Positions 22,966-30,880 of a stretch of 42,271 nt of DNA are shown piece after piece. Source of the stretch: JBGAPI01 sp044221335 (lineage in GTDB: Bacteria > Pseudomonadota > Gammaproteobacteria > Xanthomonadales > Ahniellaceae). A model generated the notes under the pieces. It saw only the letters and a list, made by a program, of their open reading frames with translations, ran no database searches and was not told the DNA's origin. The first letter of the stretch is position 1. Every line of letters begins with the position of its first letter. The stretch lies in contig JBGAPI010000045.1 in the NCBI GenBank assembly GCA_044221335.1, positions 1 to 42,271 on the forward strand, read 5' to 3'. The position numbers and the translations under genes were made by a program.

Positions 22966-23715
22966 TCAGGGAAAGCGGCGCTGGAAGCCGCTCATGATGG
23001 CGGAGCGGCAGCGCGCGCAGCGCAGCTGTCCCGGGTCGGGATCGCGCGGATGATCGTCGGGCTCCTGCCACACGACGCCCTCCGGGGCGCCGAAGGAAGC
23101 CAGCGCCGCGGGGCCATCGATCCGGAGTTCGCTGATCACCGCCAGCGGAAAGCCGTACACCGGCTTCAGTCGCGGATCGGCCGCGCGCAGGGCACGTTCG
23201 ATCGGCTGCAGGTGCGCACAGGTGAGCAGCAGGGCCGGGTCCTCGCGGTAGTCGATCTCGAGATCGGCCGGCTGCTCGCCGGCGAGGGCGCGCTCCGCCC
23301 AGTGGCGCCGTTTCGGATCGGCAAGGAGCTGCTGGTAGCGCCGTTCCCACTGCTGGATCAGCGGCGGGTAAGCGGTCTGCAGCCGGGTCGCCAGCGGCAA
23401 CCAGCGCGAGAGCTGCCGGTCCCGGCCGAGCGCGGCGAGGTCGCGCGCCAGCCGCCGCTCCCAGTCACGCCGATCGCGCCGGCGGCCGTCGAACCACGGC
23501 AGCCGGTCCGGCCAGATCGCGACCGCGGTGACCGCGACGATCGTCAGGCACAGCCCGACGACGCCGATCGCCGCGGCGACGTTCTCGCCGGCCTTGCCGC
23601 CGATCACGCGGTTGGCATGGTCGGCGGCCCGGTAGGTCGCCCAGCCGCCGCCGACCAGCACCGGGATCGACGCGGTCACGGCAGCGAGGCCGATCAGCCA
23701 GCGGGGAGCGGACAT
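22966..23715 (-). CDS. Unknown two-helix membrane protein with C-terminal CxxC
   Basis: A 249-residue protein I do not recognise. Two N-terminal membrane helices (WLIGLAAVTASIPVLVGGGW and VAAAIGVVGLCLTIVAVTAV) are followed by a long Arg/Trp-rich soluble domain with DRRDWERRLARDLAALGRDR and RWLPLATRLQTAYPPLIQQW. Near the C terminus is LRCARCRSAI, a CxxC that could bind zinc or sit in a small treble-clef. Start ATG 23715 with GAGG five bases upstream; an in-frame GTG at 23721 is possible. It sits downstream of the icd terminator and upstream of the PLP enzyme gene. No function is assigned. Confidence 0.6.
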   Translation of the reverse strand: MSAPRWLIGLAAVTASIPVLVGGGWATYRAADHANRVIGGKAGENVAAAIGVVGLCLTIVAVTAVAIWPDRLPWFDGRRRDRRDWERRLARDLAALGRDRQLSRWLPLATRLQTAYPPLIQQWERRYQQLLADPKRRHWAERALAGEQPADLEIDYREDPALLLTCAHLQPIERALRAADPRLKPVYGFPLAVISELRIDGPAALASFGAPEGVVWQEPDDHPRDPDPGQLRCARCRSAIMSGFQRRFP

Positions 23716-23733
23716 CGACACCTCGGGAAATGG

Positions 23734-23758
23734 AAACGGCCCGCAGCGCGGGCCGTTT
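23734..23758. terminator. Terminator between icd and the membrane-protein gene
   Basis: AAACGGCCCGC, a 3-nt loop and GCGGGCCGTTT form a perfect 11-bp stem with A/T ends, so it can work in both directions. On the minus strand it lies 22 bp after the icd stop and 19 bp before the next start. The downstream gene then needs its own promoter or read-through. Confidence 0.8.
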
Positions 23759-23779
23759 CGTGGACACGCACGGCGCGGA

Positions 23780-25078
23780 TCAGAGCCCCTTGATCAGCTC
23801 GTCGGCGAACTCCGAGCACTTGATCTCGGTCGCACCCTCCATCAGCCGGGCGAAGTCGTAGGTCACCCGCTTGCCGGCGATGGCGCGGTCCATCGCGGCG
23901 ATCAGCGCATCGGCCGCCTCGGTCCAGCCCATGTAGCGCAGCATCATCTCGCCGGACAGCACCACGGAGCCGGGGTTGACCTTGTCCTTGTCGGCGTACT
24001 TCGGCGCGGTGCCGTGGGTCGCCTCGAACACCGCGTGGCCGGTGAGGTAGTTGATGTTGCCGCCCGGAGCGATGCCGATGCCGCCGACCTGGGCCGCGAG
24101 TGCGTCGGAGAGGTAGTCGCCATTGAGGTTGCAGGTGGCGATCACGTCGAACTCGTCGGGACGGGTCAGCACCTGCTGCAGCGTGATGTCGGCGATCGAG
24201 TCCTTGATCACGATGCGGCCGGCCGCGACTGCCGCCGCCTGCTCCTCCATCGCCGCCGGTTCGCCCTTCGCCGCCTTGGTGCGTTCCCACTGGTCCCAGG
24301 TGTACACCTTGTCGGCGAACTCGCGCTCGGCGAGCTTGTAGCCCCAGGAGCGGAACGCGCCCTCGGTGAACTTCATGATGTTGCCCTTGTGCACGATCGT
24401 CACCGACTTGCGGCGATTCACGATCGCGTACTCGATGGCGGAGCGGATCAGCCGCTCGGTGCCCTCGCGCGACACCGGCTTCACGCCGATGCCGGAGGTC
24501 TCCGGGAAGCGGATCTTGCCGAATTCCTTCGGGAAGTTGGCCTTCAGGAACTCGAGCACCTTCTTCGCGTTGTCGGAGCCCGCCTCGAACTCGATGCCGG
24601 CGTAGATGTCCTCGGTGTTCTCGCGAAAGATGGTCATGTCGACCTTCTCCGGATGCTTCACCGGACTCGGCACGCCACGGAACCAGCGCACCGGGCGCAG
24701 GCAGACGTAGAGGTCGAGCATCTGCCTCAGCGCCACGTTCAGGGAGCGGATGCCGCCGCCGACCGGCGTCGTCAGCGGGCCCTTGATCGACACCAGGTAA
24801 TCGCGGCAGGCCTGCACGGTCGCGTCCGGCAGCCAGGTGCCGAACTGGTTGTTCGACTTCTCGCCGGCGAAGATCTCCATCCAGTGGATCTTGCGCTTGC
24901 CGCCGTAGCACTTCTCGACCGCGGCATCGAACACCCGCACCGAGGCGCGCCAGATGTCCCGACCGGTGCCATCGCCTTCGATGAAGGGGATGATCGGATT
25001 GGGCGGCACCTCGAGCTTGCCGTTCTGGATGGTGATCTTGGCCCCGCCGGCGGGGACAGTGAGCGTGGGTTCGGCCAT
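23780..25078 (-). CDS. icd: NADP-dependent isocitrate dehydrogenase
   Basis: A 432-residue enzyme of the E. coli Icd type, converting isocitrate to 2-oxoglutarate in the citric acid cycle. Visible features are FIEGDGTGRDIW near the N terminus, IRSLNVALRQMLDLYVCLRP with Ser112 (the equivalent of the phosphorylatable Ser113 of E. coli) and its arginines, FRENTEDIYAGIEFE, IVHKGNIMKFTEGAFRSWGY, and the C-terminal ATHGTAPKYADKDKVNPGS nucleotide region. Start ATG 25078 follows GGGAGGAACC. Monocistronic with a strong terminator. The 300-bp region upstream holds a REP pair and its promoter is not obvious. Confidence 0.97.
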   Translation of the reverse strand: MAEPTLTVPAGGAKITIQNGKLEVPPNPIIPFIEGDGTGRDIWRASVRVFDAAVEKCYGGKRKIHWMEIFAGEKSNNQFGTWLPDATVQACRDYLVSIKGPLTTPVGGGIRSLNVALRQMLDLYVCLRPVRWFRGVPSPVKHPEKVDMTIFRENTEDIYAGIEFEAGSDNAKKVLEFLKANFPKEFGKIRFPETSGIGVKPVSREGTERLIRSAIEYAIVNRRKSVTIVHKGNIMKFTEGAFRSWGYKLAEREFADKVYTWDQWERTKAAKGEPAAMEEQAAAVAAGRIVIKDSIADITLQQVLTRPDEFDVIATCNLNGDYLSDALAAQVGGIGIAPGGNINYLTGHAVFEATHGTAPKYADKDKVNPGSVVLSGEMMLRYMGWTEAADALIAAMDRAIAGKRVTYDFARLMEGATEIKCSEFADELIKGL

Positions 25079-25295
25079 GGTTCCTCCCGATGCGCGGACG
25101 GTCCGTCCGTGGTGGTTGCGACGTTGCTCCGAGTCGCCGCGCCGTGTCGCCGGGCGACGCCTGCGGAGACTCCGGAGTGTAGCGGCCGATGCCGTCGCGG
25201 GGCGTTACTCCAGTGCCCGAAACGGAAACGGGGCGGTTCCGTTGCCGGAACCACCCCGCGTGCATTTCCTGGAGCGGCGGAAGTCGCGGCGCTCG

Positions 25296-25382
25296 TGTGG
25301 AAGGGGCGCAAGCCCCGATGCTCTGACGCTCCTTACTTCCTCCGCGATCGGGGCTTGCGCCCCTCCGACAACAGCCGGCTAT
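25296..25382. repeat. REP inverted pair reaching into the transporter stop codon
   Basis: GTGGAAGGGGCGCAAGCCCC (25296-25315) faces GGGGCTTGCGCCCCTCC (about 25350-25366), giving a long imperfect hairpin. On the minus strand the right arm reads TAGCCGGCTGTTGTCGGAGG then GGCGCAAGCC. It matches the 21860 copy at 28 of 30 positions and begins with the TAG stop of the DMT transporter. The rest of the 25079-25378 gap shows no gene. Confidence 0.75.
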
Positions 25383-26284
25383 CGGCTCGTCACCGGCTCG
25401 GCTGCCTCCGCCTTCCGCCAACTAGGAAACCGGATCTTCTCGAACACCAGCATCACCGCGAACAGCACCAGCGCCGCGCCGGCGAGGTCGATCAGGCCCA
25501 CCGAATCGCCGACCAGCAGGGCGCCCCAGCCCAGCGCGAACACCGGCACCAGCAGGGTTACGGTGGTGGCGCGCTCCGGACCGGCGTCGCGCAGCAGGCC
25601 GAAGTAGATCGCGTAGGCGGCCGCGCTGCAGACGAGGCCGAGGAGCAAGAGCGCGGTGCCGGCCGGCAGCGTGAAGGTCGCGTCCTTGAGGTCGAGCAGG
25701 GCCAGCGGCGACAGCAGCAGCGCCGACGCCGTCAGCGTTCCGGTCGCGACGACCAGCGGGTCGGCACCGGCGAAGCGCTTGCGGTTGTCGATCGAGGCCA
25801 CTGCGTAGAGGAAGCCCGCGGTGAGGCCACCGGCGAAGCACAGGATCGTCTTGACCGTCAGCGGCACCGCGCCGAAGCCCGCGATCAGCCCGACGCCGAC
25901 GATGCCGACCACCACGCCGGCCCACTTCGAGGCCGACGGTCGCGCGCCGGCGAGCACGGTCAGCAGCACGGTGAACATCGGGGTGGTGGCGTTCAGCACC
26001 GCCGAGTAGCCGGACGGCAGCGCGTGGGCGGCGTTGGCGAACAGCCAGAACGGGATCGCCGAATTGATCGCGCCGAGGATGGCGTAGTCGCGCCAGCGTT
26101 CACGCCAGTTCAAGGCGCGGCCGGTCAGGGCCAGCACCGAAAGCATCGCCGCGGCGGCGATCGCGAGGCGACCGAAGGCGACGAGGTTGGTGCCGAATTC
26201 CGGCACCGCGATTCTCTGCAGGGCGAAGGACCCACCCCAGATGGCGCCGAGCAGGAGCAGGCGCAGGACGATCGAGCGGTTCAC
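25379..26284 (-). CDS. DMT-superfamily (EamA) transporter
   Basis: A 301-residue inner-membrane protein with two EamA repeats and about ten helices, opening with LLLLGAIWGGSFALQRIAVP and with the second repeat around KTILCFAGGLTAGFLYAVAS. Members export amino acids, metabolites or drugs; the substrate cannot be told. The start is GTG 26284 with GGAG at a good distance. Notably, an intrinsic terminator ends only 11 bp before this GTG, and other pairings lie upstream, so expression may depend on read-through. The 62-codon peptide gene lies upstream on the same strand. Confidence 0.85.
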   Translation of the reverse strand: MNRSIVLRLLLLGAIWGGSFALQRIAVPEFGTNLVAFGRLAIAAAAMLSVLALTGRALNWRERWRDYAILGAINSAIPFWLFANAAHALPSGYSAVLNATTPMFTVLLTVLAGARPSASKWAGVVVGIVGVGLIAGFGAVPLTVKTILCFAGGLTAGFLYAVASIDNRKRFAGADPLVVATGTLTASALLLSPLALLDLKDATFTLPAGTALLLLGLVCSAAAYAIYFGLLRDAGPERATTVTLLVPVFALGWGALLVGDSVGLIDLAGAALVLFAVMLVFEKIRFPSWRKAEAAEPVTSR

Positions 26285-26295
26285 GGGAAAGCTCC

Positions 26296-26328
26296 GAAAA
26301 AGTCGGCACCGCCAGGGGGGCGGTGCCG
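26296..26328 (-). terminator. Intrinsic terminator in the leader of the DMT transporter
   Basis: On the minus strand CGGCACCGCC, a 5-nt loop and GGCGGTGCCG (stem 26304-26313/26319-26328, 10 perfect pairs) are followed by AC and TTTTT. The U-tract runs directly into the transporter's Shine-Dalgarno GGAG. Either it ends the peptide transcript, or it attenuates the transporter. Confidence 0.85.
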
Positions 26329-26354
26329 GGGGAGTGCAGCATGTTCACCGGGGA

Positions 26355-26419
26355 GGATGCTGGGGAGAAATGAATCGATCGCATCCCGCTTCGATTCATT
26401 CCGCGTGGCTAGCCCGCGG
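26355..26419 (-). promoter_or_regulatory. Structured leader with mutually exclusive or pseudoknot pairing
   Basis: Minus-strand elements in order: CCGCG...CGCGG hairpin (26401-26419), then AATGAATCGA...TCGATTCATT, a perfect 10-bp stem with a 12-nt loop (26369-26400), then GCATCC at 26355-26360. GCATCC is complementary to GGATGC inside that loop (26381-26386). The loop pairing would form an H-type pseudoknot. The terminator follows 27 nt later. The layout is that of a cis-regulatory attenuator, but I cannot match it to a known riboswitch class. Confidence 0.5.
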
Positions 26420-26432
26420 CAGGCTTGATCGT

Positions 26433-26621
26433 TCAGCAGGTCGCGCAATTCGCGGCGACGTTGGCGGGTTGCGATCGAGTGGCGCGGTCGCGAAGAGTGA
26501 CCGGCGCGGACGCCGACTCCTTGCGGGCCGAGCCATCGTCGAGCAAACCGAGGTCGGCCAGCGCCTTGGGACTCACGAAGTGCCCCAGCGCGAACAGGGC
26601 GGCAATGGCATCGTTTTTCAT
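26433..26621 (-). CDS. 62-residue peptide of unknown function
   Basis: A short gene with a proper GGAG six bases before ATG 26621 and a terminator downstream. The first half is hydrophobic and amphipathic (DAIAALFALGHFVSPKALAD then LGLLDD), without a signal-peptide cleavage site. The second half is polar, Ser/Ala/Arg-rich, and ends ANCATC, so both cysteines are in the last five residues. Leader-like front plus a Cys-containing tail recalls a modified-peptide precursor, but no modifying enzyme is near. It might instead be a regulatory upstream peptide for the DMT transporter. I do not recognise the family. Confidence 0.5.
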   Translation of the reverse strand: MKNDAIAALFALGHFVSPKALADLGLLDDGSARKESASAPVTLRDRATRSQPANVAANCATC

Positions 26622-26740
26622 GGCGGGCTCCGGGAAGGGGGATGTCGATGGATTCGACGGAGGCCAAGATACGCGCGGGGGGGGGTCCGGAAAAAGCGAG
26701 GGTTTTGCAAGCGAGGTTTGAGGGCGCCTCAACCCAGATC

Positions 26741-26854
26741 GTAGGGCGGGCACGGCCCGCCGCTGCGTCACGGCCGCGGGACGTCGGTGGTAGCGACGGA
26801 CGCCGCGACCGTCACACCAAAGCGCCTCGCGACGGCGGGCAATGCCCGCCCTAC
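26741..26854. repeat. GTAGGGCGGGC inverted-repeat element
   Basis: Begins GTAGGGCGGGCACGGCCCGC and ends GGCGGGCAATGCCCGCCC then TAC, with about 65 bp between. Each end is itself a small hairpin and the two ends are inverted copies. The right end, read on the minus strand, gives the TAG stop of yicC. Upstream, 26677-26685 is a run of nine G. Confidence 0.75.
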
Positions 26855-27717
26855 TCGAGGTTCTGGACCTGCTCGCGGATCTGCTCGATCAGCACCTTCA
26901 GGTCGACGCTGGCCTGCGAGGTGCGGGCGTCGACCGACTTCGAGCCCAGCGTGTTCGACTCGCGGTTGAATTCCTGCAGCAGGAAGTCGAGGCGGCGGCC
27001 GGCGGCTTCCTTGCCGGACAGGACGCGGCGGGCTTCGATCAGGTGCGTGGCGAGTCGGTCGAGCTCCTCGTCGACGTCGATCTTCTGCAGCTGCAGCACC
27101 AGCTCCTGCTCGATCCGGCCGGGGTCGAGCGGCTGCTTCAGGTCGGCGAGACGCGCGTCGAGGCGTGCGCGCAGCGCGACACGGATCTCCGGCAGCAGCA
27201 CCTTCAGCCGCGCGACGACATCGTCGATCGCGGCCATGCGCTCGCGCATCAGCTCGGCGAGCCGCGCGCCCTCGCGCTCGCGGTTGGCGATGAAGTCGTC
27301 GAGCGCGCCGTCGAGCAGCGCGAGCGCGGCCTCGTGCAGGCTGGCAAGGTCGCGGTCGGGCTCGACGATCATCCCCGGCCAGGCCAGCGCCTCGAGCCGC
27401 GTGCCGTGGCTGAGGTCGGGCTGCAGGATCGACAGCTCCTTCTGCAGCTGCGCCAGCTCGCGCGCGAGCGGCTCGTTCAACTTCAGTCCGAGGCCGGCGC
27501 CTTCCGCCGCACGGAAGCGCAGCGCGAGATCGACCTTGCCGCGCTGCACCCGCGCGGCGACCCGCTCGCGCAGCTTCATCTCCAGCGCGCGGAATTCCTC
27601 CGGCAGGCGCAGAGACAGCTCGAGGAAGCGGTGGTTGACCGAGCGGATCTCGATGGCGAGTCGGCCCTGGGGGGTATCGGCTTCGCGCGCGGCGAAGGCG
27701 GTCATGCTGCGCATCAT
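26851..27717 (-). CDS. yicC: YicC-family endoribonuclease-like protein
   Basis: A 288-residue YicC protein. N-terminal MMRSMTAFA and C-terminal FLLQEFNRESNTLGSKSVDA are the family hallmarks, with a long helical middle (about 120-225) rich in Arg/Leu/Glu that probably forms coiled coils. E. coli YicC has been reported to act as an endoribonuclease in small-RNA turnover. Length matches (287 in E. coli). ATG 27717 aligns with the usual M-x-RSMTAF opening. Divergent from rph, a classical gammaproteobacterial neighbourhood. Its TAG stop is part of the GTAGGGCGGGC element. Confidence 0.92.
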   Translation of the reverse strand: MMRSMTAFAAREADTPQGRLAIEIRSVNHRFLELSLRLPEEFRALEMKLRERVAARVQRGKVDLALRFRAAEGAGLGLKLNEPLARELAQLQKELSILQPDLSHGTRLEALAWPGMIVEPDRDLASLHEAALALLDGALDDFIANREREGARLAELMRERMAAIDDVVARLKVLLPEIRVALRARLDARLADLKQPLDPGRIEQELVLQLQKIDVDEELDRLATHLIEARRVLSGKEAAGRRLDFLLQEFNRESNTLGSKSVDARTSQASVDLKVLIEQIREQVQNLE

Positions 27718-28025
27718 CGGTTTGATCTCGTTGGAATCAGGGGATGGTAGCGCCTGGGTCTTGAATGAACCTTCGGATTCGGTTCAGTGCTTCGCTTCGA
27801 TCCGAAGCGGCGTCTCCGGGCACAGGGTCCAGGGCACCGTTCGACTGCGGCGAGTCTGCGCTGGACATCCGCACCAGCACGGCGCTGCAAGGCTTGCGAC
27901 AGCTCTACTGGACCCTTTGCCCTGAACCCATCCGACAACGCCGAGACAGAGCGCATCCTGTTCGGTCGCCTCTCCCGGAACCGAAGCCGTACACTGCGCC
28001 ACCGCCACGCCCGCGAGCCCTGCGC
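27718..28025. other. yicC-rph divergent intergenic region
   Basis: 308 bp without a gene. It should hold both promoters, but no convincing sigma-70 pair stands out. GGGTCCAG (near 27825) and CTGGACCC (near 27908) are inverted copies about 80 bp apart, and GGTTCAGTGC and GCCCTGAACCC add weak complementarity. This may be a worn palindromic element. I see nothing else. Confidence 0.35.
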
Positions 28026-28751
28026 ATGACCCACCCTCAACGCCCCAGCGGCCGCGCCGCCGACGAGTTGCGCGCCGTCCGTCTTACCCGCCGCTATACC
28101 CGCCACGCCGAGGGCTCCGTGCTGGTCGAGTTCGGCGACACCCGCGTGCTGTGCACCGCCAGCGTCGACGACAAGGCGCCCGGGTTCCTGCGCGGCAAGG
28201 GCGAAGGCTGGGTGACGGCCGAATACGGCATGCTGCCGCGCGCCACCCACCAGCGCAGCGCGCGGGAGGCCGCGACCGGCAAGCAGGGCGGTCGCACCCA
28301 GGAGATCCAGCGCCTGATCGGCCGTGCGCTGCGTGCGGTGGTCGATCGCCGCGCGCTCGGCGAGCGCACCATCACGCTCGACTGCGACGTGCTGCAGGCC
28401 GACGGCGGCACCCGCACCGCGGCGATCACCGGCGCCTACGTCGCCCTGGTCGATGCGGTGGCGAGCCTGCGCCAGCGCGGCGTCCTGAAGAGCGACCCGA
28501 TCCACGGCGCGGTGGCCGCGGTGTCGGTCGGCATCTTTCGCGGAATGCCGGTGCTGGACCTCGACTACGCCGAGGACTCGTCCTGCGAGACCGACATGAA
28601 CATCGTGATGAACGACGGCGGCGGCTTCATCGAGGTGCAGGGCACCGCCGAGGGGCATGCATTCCGGCGCGGCGAGCTCGATCAGCTGCTCGGGCTGGCG
28701 GAAGCCGGCATCGCGCGCTTGTGCGCGCTGCAGCGCGAGGCATTGGCGTAG
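28026..28751 (+). CDS. rph: Ribonuclease PH
   Basis: A 241-residue phosphorolytic 3'-5' exoribonuclease that trims tRNA 3' ends. Typical segments are SGRAADELRAVRLTRRYTRH, GEGWVTAEYGMLPRATHQR, GGRTQEIQRLIGRALRAVVD, DCDVLQADGGTRTAAITGAY and the late SSCETDMNIVMNDGGGFIEV active-site region. Length matches the family (about 238). The start is ATG 28026 just before the conserved PSGR motif. Divergent from yicC. The stop codon TAG is the first part of a GTAGGGCGG repeat shared with the convergent phosphotransferase gene. Confidence 0.96.
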   Translation: MTHPQRPSGRAADELRAVRLTRRYTRHAEGSVLVEFGDTRVLCTASVDDKAPGFLRGKGEGWVTAEYGMLPRATHQRSAREAATGKQGGRTQEIQRLIGRALRAVVDRRALGERTITLDCDVLQADGGTRTAAITGAYVALVDAVASLRQRGVLKSDPIHGAVAAVSVGIFRGMPVLDLDYAEDSSCETDMNIVMNDGGGFIEVQGTAEGHAFRRGELDQLLGLAEAGIARLCALQREALA

Positions 28752-28810
28752 GGCGGCCACCGGCCGCCATCGCCCGAACGCATCGCGACGGCGCGCGGTG
28801 CGCGCCCTAC
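28748..28810. repeat. GTAGGGCGG element carrying two stop codons
   Basis: A 63-bp element beginning GTAGGGCGGCCACCGGCCGCC and ending GGTGCGCGCCCTAC. The left TAG (28749-28751) stops rph. The right CTA (28807-28809), read on the minus strand, stops the convergent phosphotransferase gene. The two terminal 7-mers are inverted copies. Confidence 0.75.
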
Positions 28811-29826
28811 TCCGTCACGGCGATACCGAGTTCCGCGATCGGCCCGACCATCTTGCCGGTCTCGGCCGCCATCGCGCTCGACGCGTTGCCCTGCTCCGCG
28901 CGCTTGGCGACGCCCTGCGCGATCGCGGCGAGTCGGAAGAAATTGAAGGCCAGCGCGAAGCGCCAATGGGTCGCATCGACGCGGCCGCCGTGGGCCTCAT
29001 AGCGCGCGACCAGTTCCTCCTCGGACGGGATGCCGAGCGCCGCCCGGTCCATGCCGGCGAGACCCGGCAGCACCTTGTGGCGCGGCAGGCGCAGTGCCAT
29101 GCAGAAATACGACAGATCGGCGAGCGACTGGCCCAGGGTCGACAGCTCCCAGTCGACGATCGCGAGCACGCGCGGTTCGGTCGGATGGAAGATGAGGTTG
29201 TCGATGCGGAAGTCGCCGTGCACCAATGCCGCGCGACCGTCGTCAGCCGGGCAATGCGACGGCAGCCAGTCGATCAGTGCGTCGACGGCGGGAATCACGC
29301 CGGTCGCCGCCGCCTTGTACTGCTCGGTCCAGCGGGTGACCTGGCGCTGCCAGTAGTTGCCGGGCTTTCCGTAGTCGGCGAGCCCGACCGCGGCCGGGTC
29401 GACCGCGTGCAGCGCGGCCAGCACCCGCATGATCTCGTCGAAATAGGCCGCGCGGGCGGCAGTCTCGATCTGCGGCAGCGACGGGTCCCAGAAGATCCGG
29501 CCGTCGACGAAGCCCATGAGATAGAACATCGAGCCGATCACGCCGTCGTCGCGACACAGGTGCAGCGGCTCGGCGACCGGAACGCCCTGTCCGTGCAGCG
29601 CCTCGAGCACCCGGAACTCGCGATCGACGGCATGTGCCGACGCCAGCAGCTGGCCGGGCGGCTTGCGGCGCAGCACGTAGGTGCCGGACGCGGCGTCGAT
29701 CCGGTAGGTCGGATTCGACTGCCCGCCCTTGAACTTGGTCGCGGTCAGCGGGCCACGCAGGCCGATGCCCTGCGCTTCGAGGTAGGTCGCGAGGGCGGCT
29801 TCGGGGAGCTGGTTGAGGTCGGCCAC
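28807..29826 (-). CDS. ACAD10/11-type aminoglycoside-phosphotransferase-like kinase
   Basis: A 339-residue kinase-fold protein of the APH family, of the kind found fused to acyl-CoA dehydrogenase in ACAD10/11. Visible are the nucleotide loop region KFKGGQSNPTYRI, the catalytic loop ALVHGDFRIDNLIFHP and the metal site AIVDWELSTLG. Mammalian relatives phosphorylate hydroxyacyl-CoA substrates in hydroxy fatty acid breakdown; whether this one does is inference. No acyl-CoA dehydrogenase gene is adjacent. ATG 29826 begins directly before the conserved domain. Its TAG stop lies in the shared repeat with rph. Confidence 0.85.
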   Translation of the reverse strand: MADLNQLPEAALATYLEAQGIGLRGPLTATKFKGGQSNPTYRIDAASGTYVLRRKPPGQLLASAHAVDREFRVLEALHGQGVPVAEPLHLCRDDGVIGSMFYLMGFVDGRIFWDPSLPQIETAARAAYFDEIMRVLAALHAVDPAAVGLADYGKPGNYWQRQVTRWTEQYKAAATGVIPAVDALIDWLPSHCPADDGRAALVHGDFRIDNLIFHPTEPRVLAIVDWELSTLGQSLADLSYFCMALRLPRHKVLPGLAGMDRAALGIPSEEELVARYEAHGGRVDATHWRFALAFNFFRLAAIAQGVAKRAEQGNASSAMAAETGKMVGPIAELGIAVTE

Positions 29827-29912
29827 GGTGTCCGTCTCGTGCGGGGGCTGGGCTCGATTGTGCCCGATGGCCGGGGGGAGGGTTCAGGGCTCAAGGCTCA
29901 AGGAAATCGTCT

Positions 29913-30018
29913 GTCATTGCGAGCGCAGCGAAGCAATCCAGCGCCTTCGCTCTCGGCGTGTCGAGCAGCAAAGGCGCTGGGCTGCTTCGTCGGAGCTGCG
30001 CCCCCCTTCGCAATGACG
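29913..30018. repeat. CATTGCGAG inverted-repeat element, copy 1
   Basis: About 106 bp bounded by GTCATTGCGAGCGCAGCGAA and the inverse TTCGCAATGAC. Internal CAATCCAGCGCC and GGCGCTGGGCTGCTTCG are also inverted. It is one of three full copies in the window. The gap 29827-30156 otherwise holds short direct repeats of the GGGCTCAAGGCTCAAGG and CAGCCCTCAGCTCTCAGCCC type at either side and no gene. Confidence 0.8.
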
Positions 30019-30156
30019 AGCGTCTTCTCGGACTGGGGCGCTGTACCGCTGGTGTGCCGGGGCCGATCGTACGCCCTCTCGACGACGGCGGATTTCTCAG
30101 CCCTCAGCTCTCAGCCCGCTCGCCAGGCCGCGATTCGAGCGTCGCCAATCCCGCCG

Positions 30157-30867
30157 CTAGTAGTACGTCCACATCCCCCGCTGCCCCGGCGCCCCGAGGT
30201 GCGGCAGGTTGTTCCAGCTCATCAGGTTCCAGGCGCCCTCGATCAGGCGGAACTCGGAGAGCGCGGAATTGCGCAGCGTGAGATTCATCTCGGCCGCGCG
30301 ACGATTGTCGAAACCGAGCGCGTGCTGCGCCCATTGCGACGCGACGCCGCCGGAGCTCACCACCAGCACGCGTTCGCGATCGGCACCCGCACGCAGATGG
30401 TCGGCGCCGCGGCGAACGCGCTGCTGGAAGGCGGCATAGGGCTCGTCGAGATGCGGCTCGAGCTCGCCGGAGGTCCACGCGTAGAGTGCGGCGCGAAGAC
30501 CGAGATACATCGCCTTCAGGTCCTCCTTGCTCGCCGCGTGGCTGCCGCCCTTGGCGCCGGCCAGCGTGCTGCCGCGACGGCCGGCATAGGCCAGCAGCAC
30601 CTGGTGGTGGTCGAACTCGTCGAGCTCGGGCATTACCTCGGCGACGGGCAACGGGATCGACGCCGCGGCGCAGGCCGCCTCGATCGCATCGAGCGTCGCG
30701 CGATGGCGCGCCATCCGGCCGACCACGACGCGGTCGAAGCCGCCACCGTGCGACGCCAGCCAGGCCCCGAGCAGGGCCGACTGCTGCTGTCCCAACGGCG
30801 ACAGCTGGTCGTAGTTCTCGCTGCCGGCGCTGGCCTGGCCGTGACGGACGAAGACGACTTCGGTCAT
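30157..30867 (-). CDS. Histidine phosphatase-like protein lacking the usual second His
   Basis: A 236-residue protein of the histidine phosphatase (phosphoglycerate mutase-like) superfamily. The phosphoacceptor motif FVRHGQAS (Arg8-His9-Gly10) opens the protein. The second catalytic His, normally in a SHGG context, is replaced: the segment reads VLVVSSGGVASQW. Related proteins with SGG are known to exist in my memory, so this may be a real subfamily. Substrate is unknown. The start is ATG 30867; the longer frame is not needed. It follows yggT by 13 bp and so belongs to the proC-yggT operon. Confidence 0.8.
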   Translation of the reverse strand: MTEVVFVRHGQASAGSENYDQLSPLGQQQSALLGAWLASHGGGFDRVVVGRMARHRATLDAIEAACAAASIPLPVAEVMPELDEFDHHQVLLAYAGRRGSTLAGAKGGSHAASKEDLKAMYLGLRAALYAWTSGELEPHLDEPYAAFQQRVRRGADHLRAGADRERVLVVSSGGVASQWAQHALGFDNRRAAEMNLTLRNSALSEFRLIEGAWNLMSWNNLPHLGAPGQRGMWTYY

Positions 30868-30880
30868 GAGCGGACGCTTC

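Noticed and set aside
26677..26685. Run of nine G upstream of the peptide gene as a phase-variation tract
   Set aside because: Single homopolymer in a GC-rich genome, about 55 bp from the start codon, with no clear promoter around it. Not enough to claim switching.
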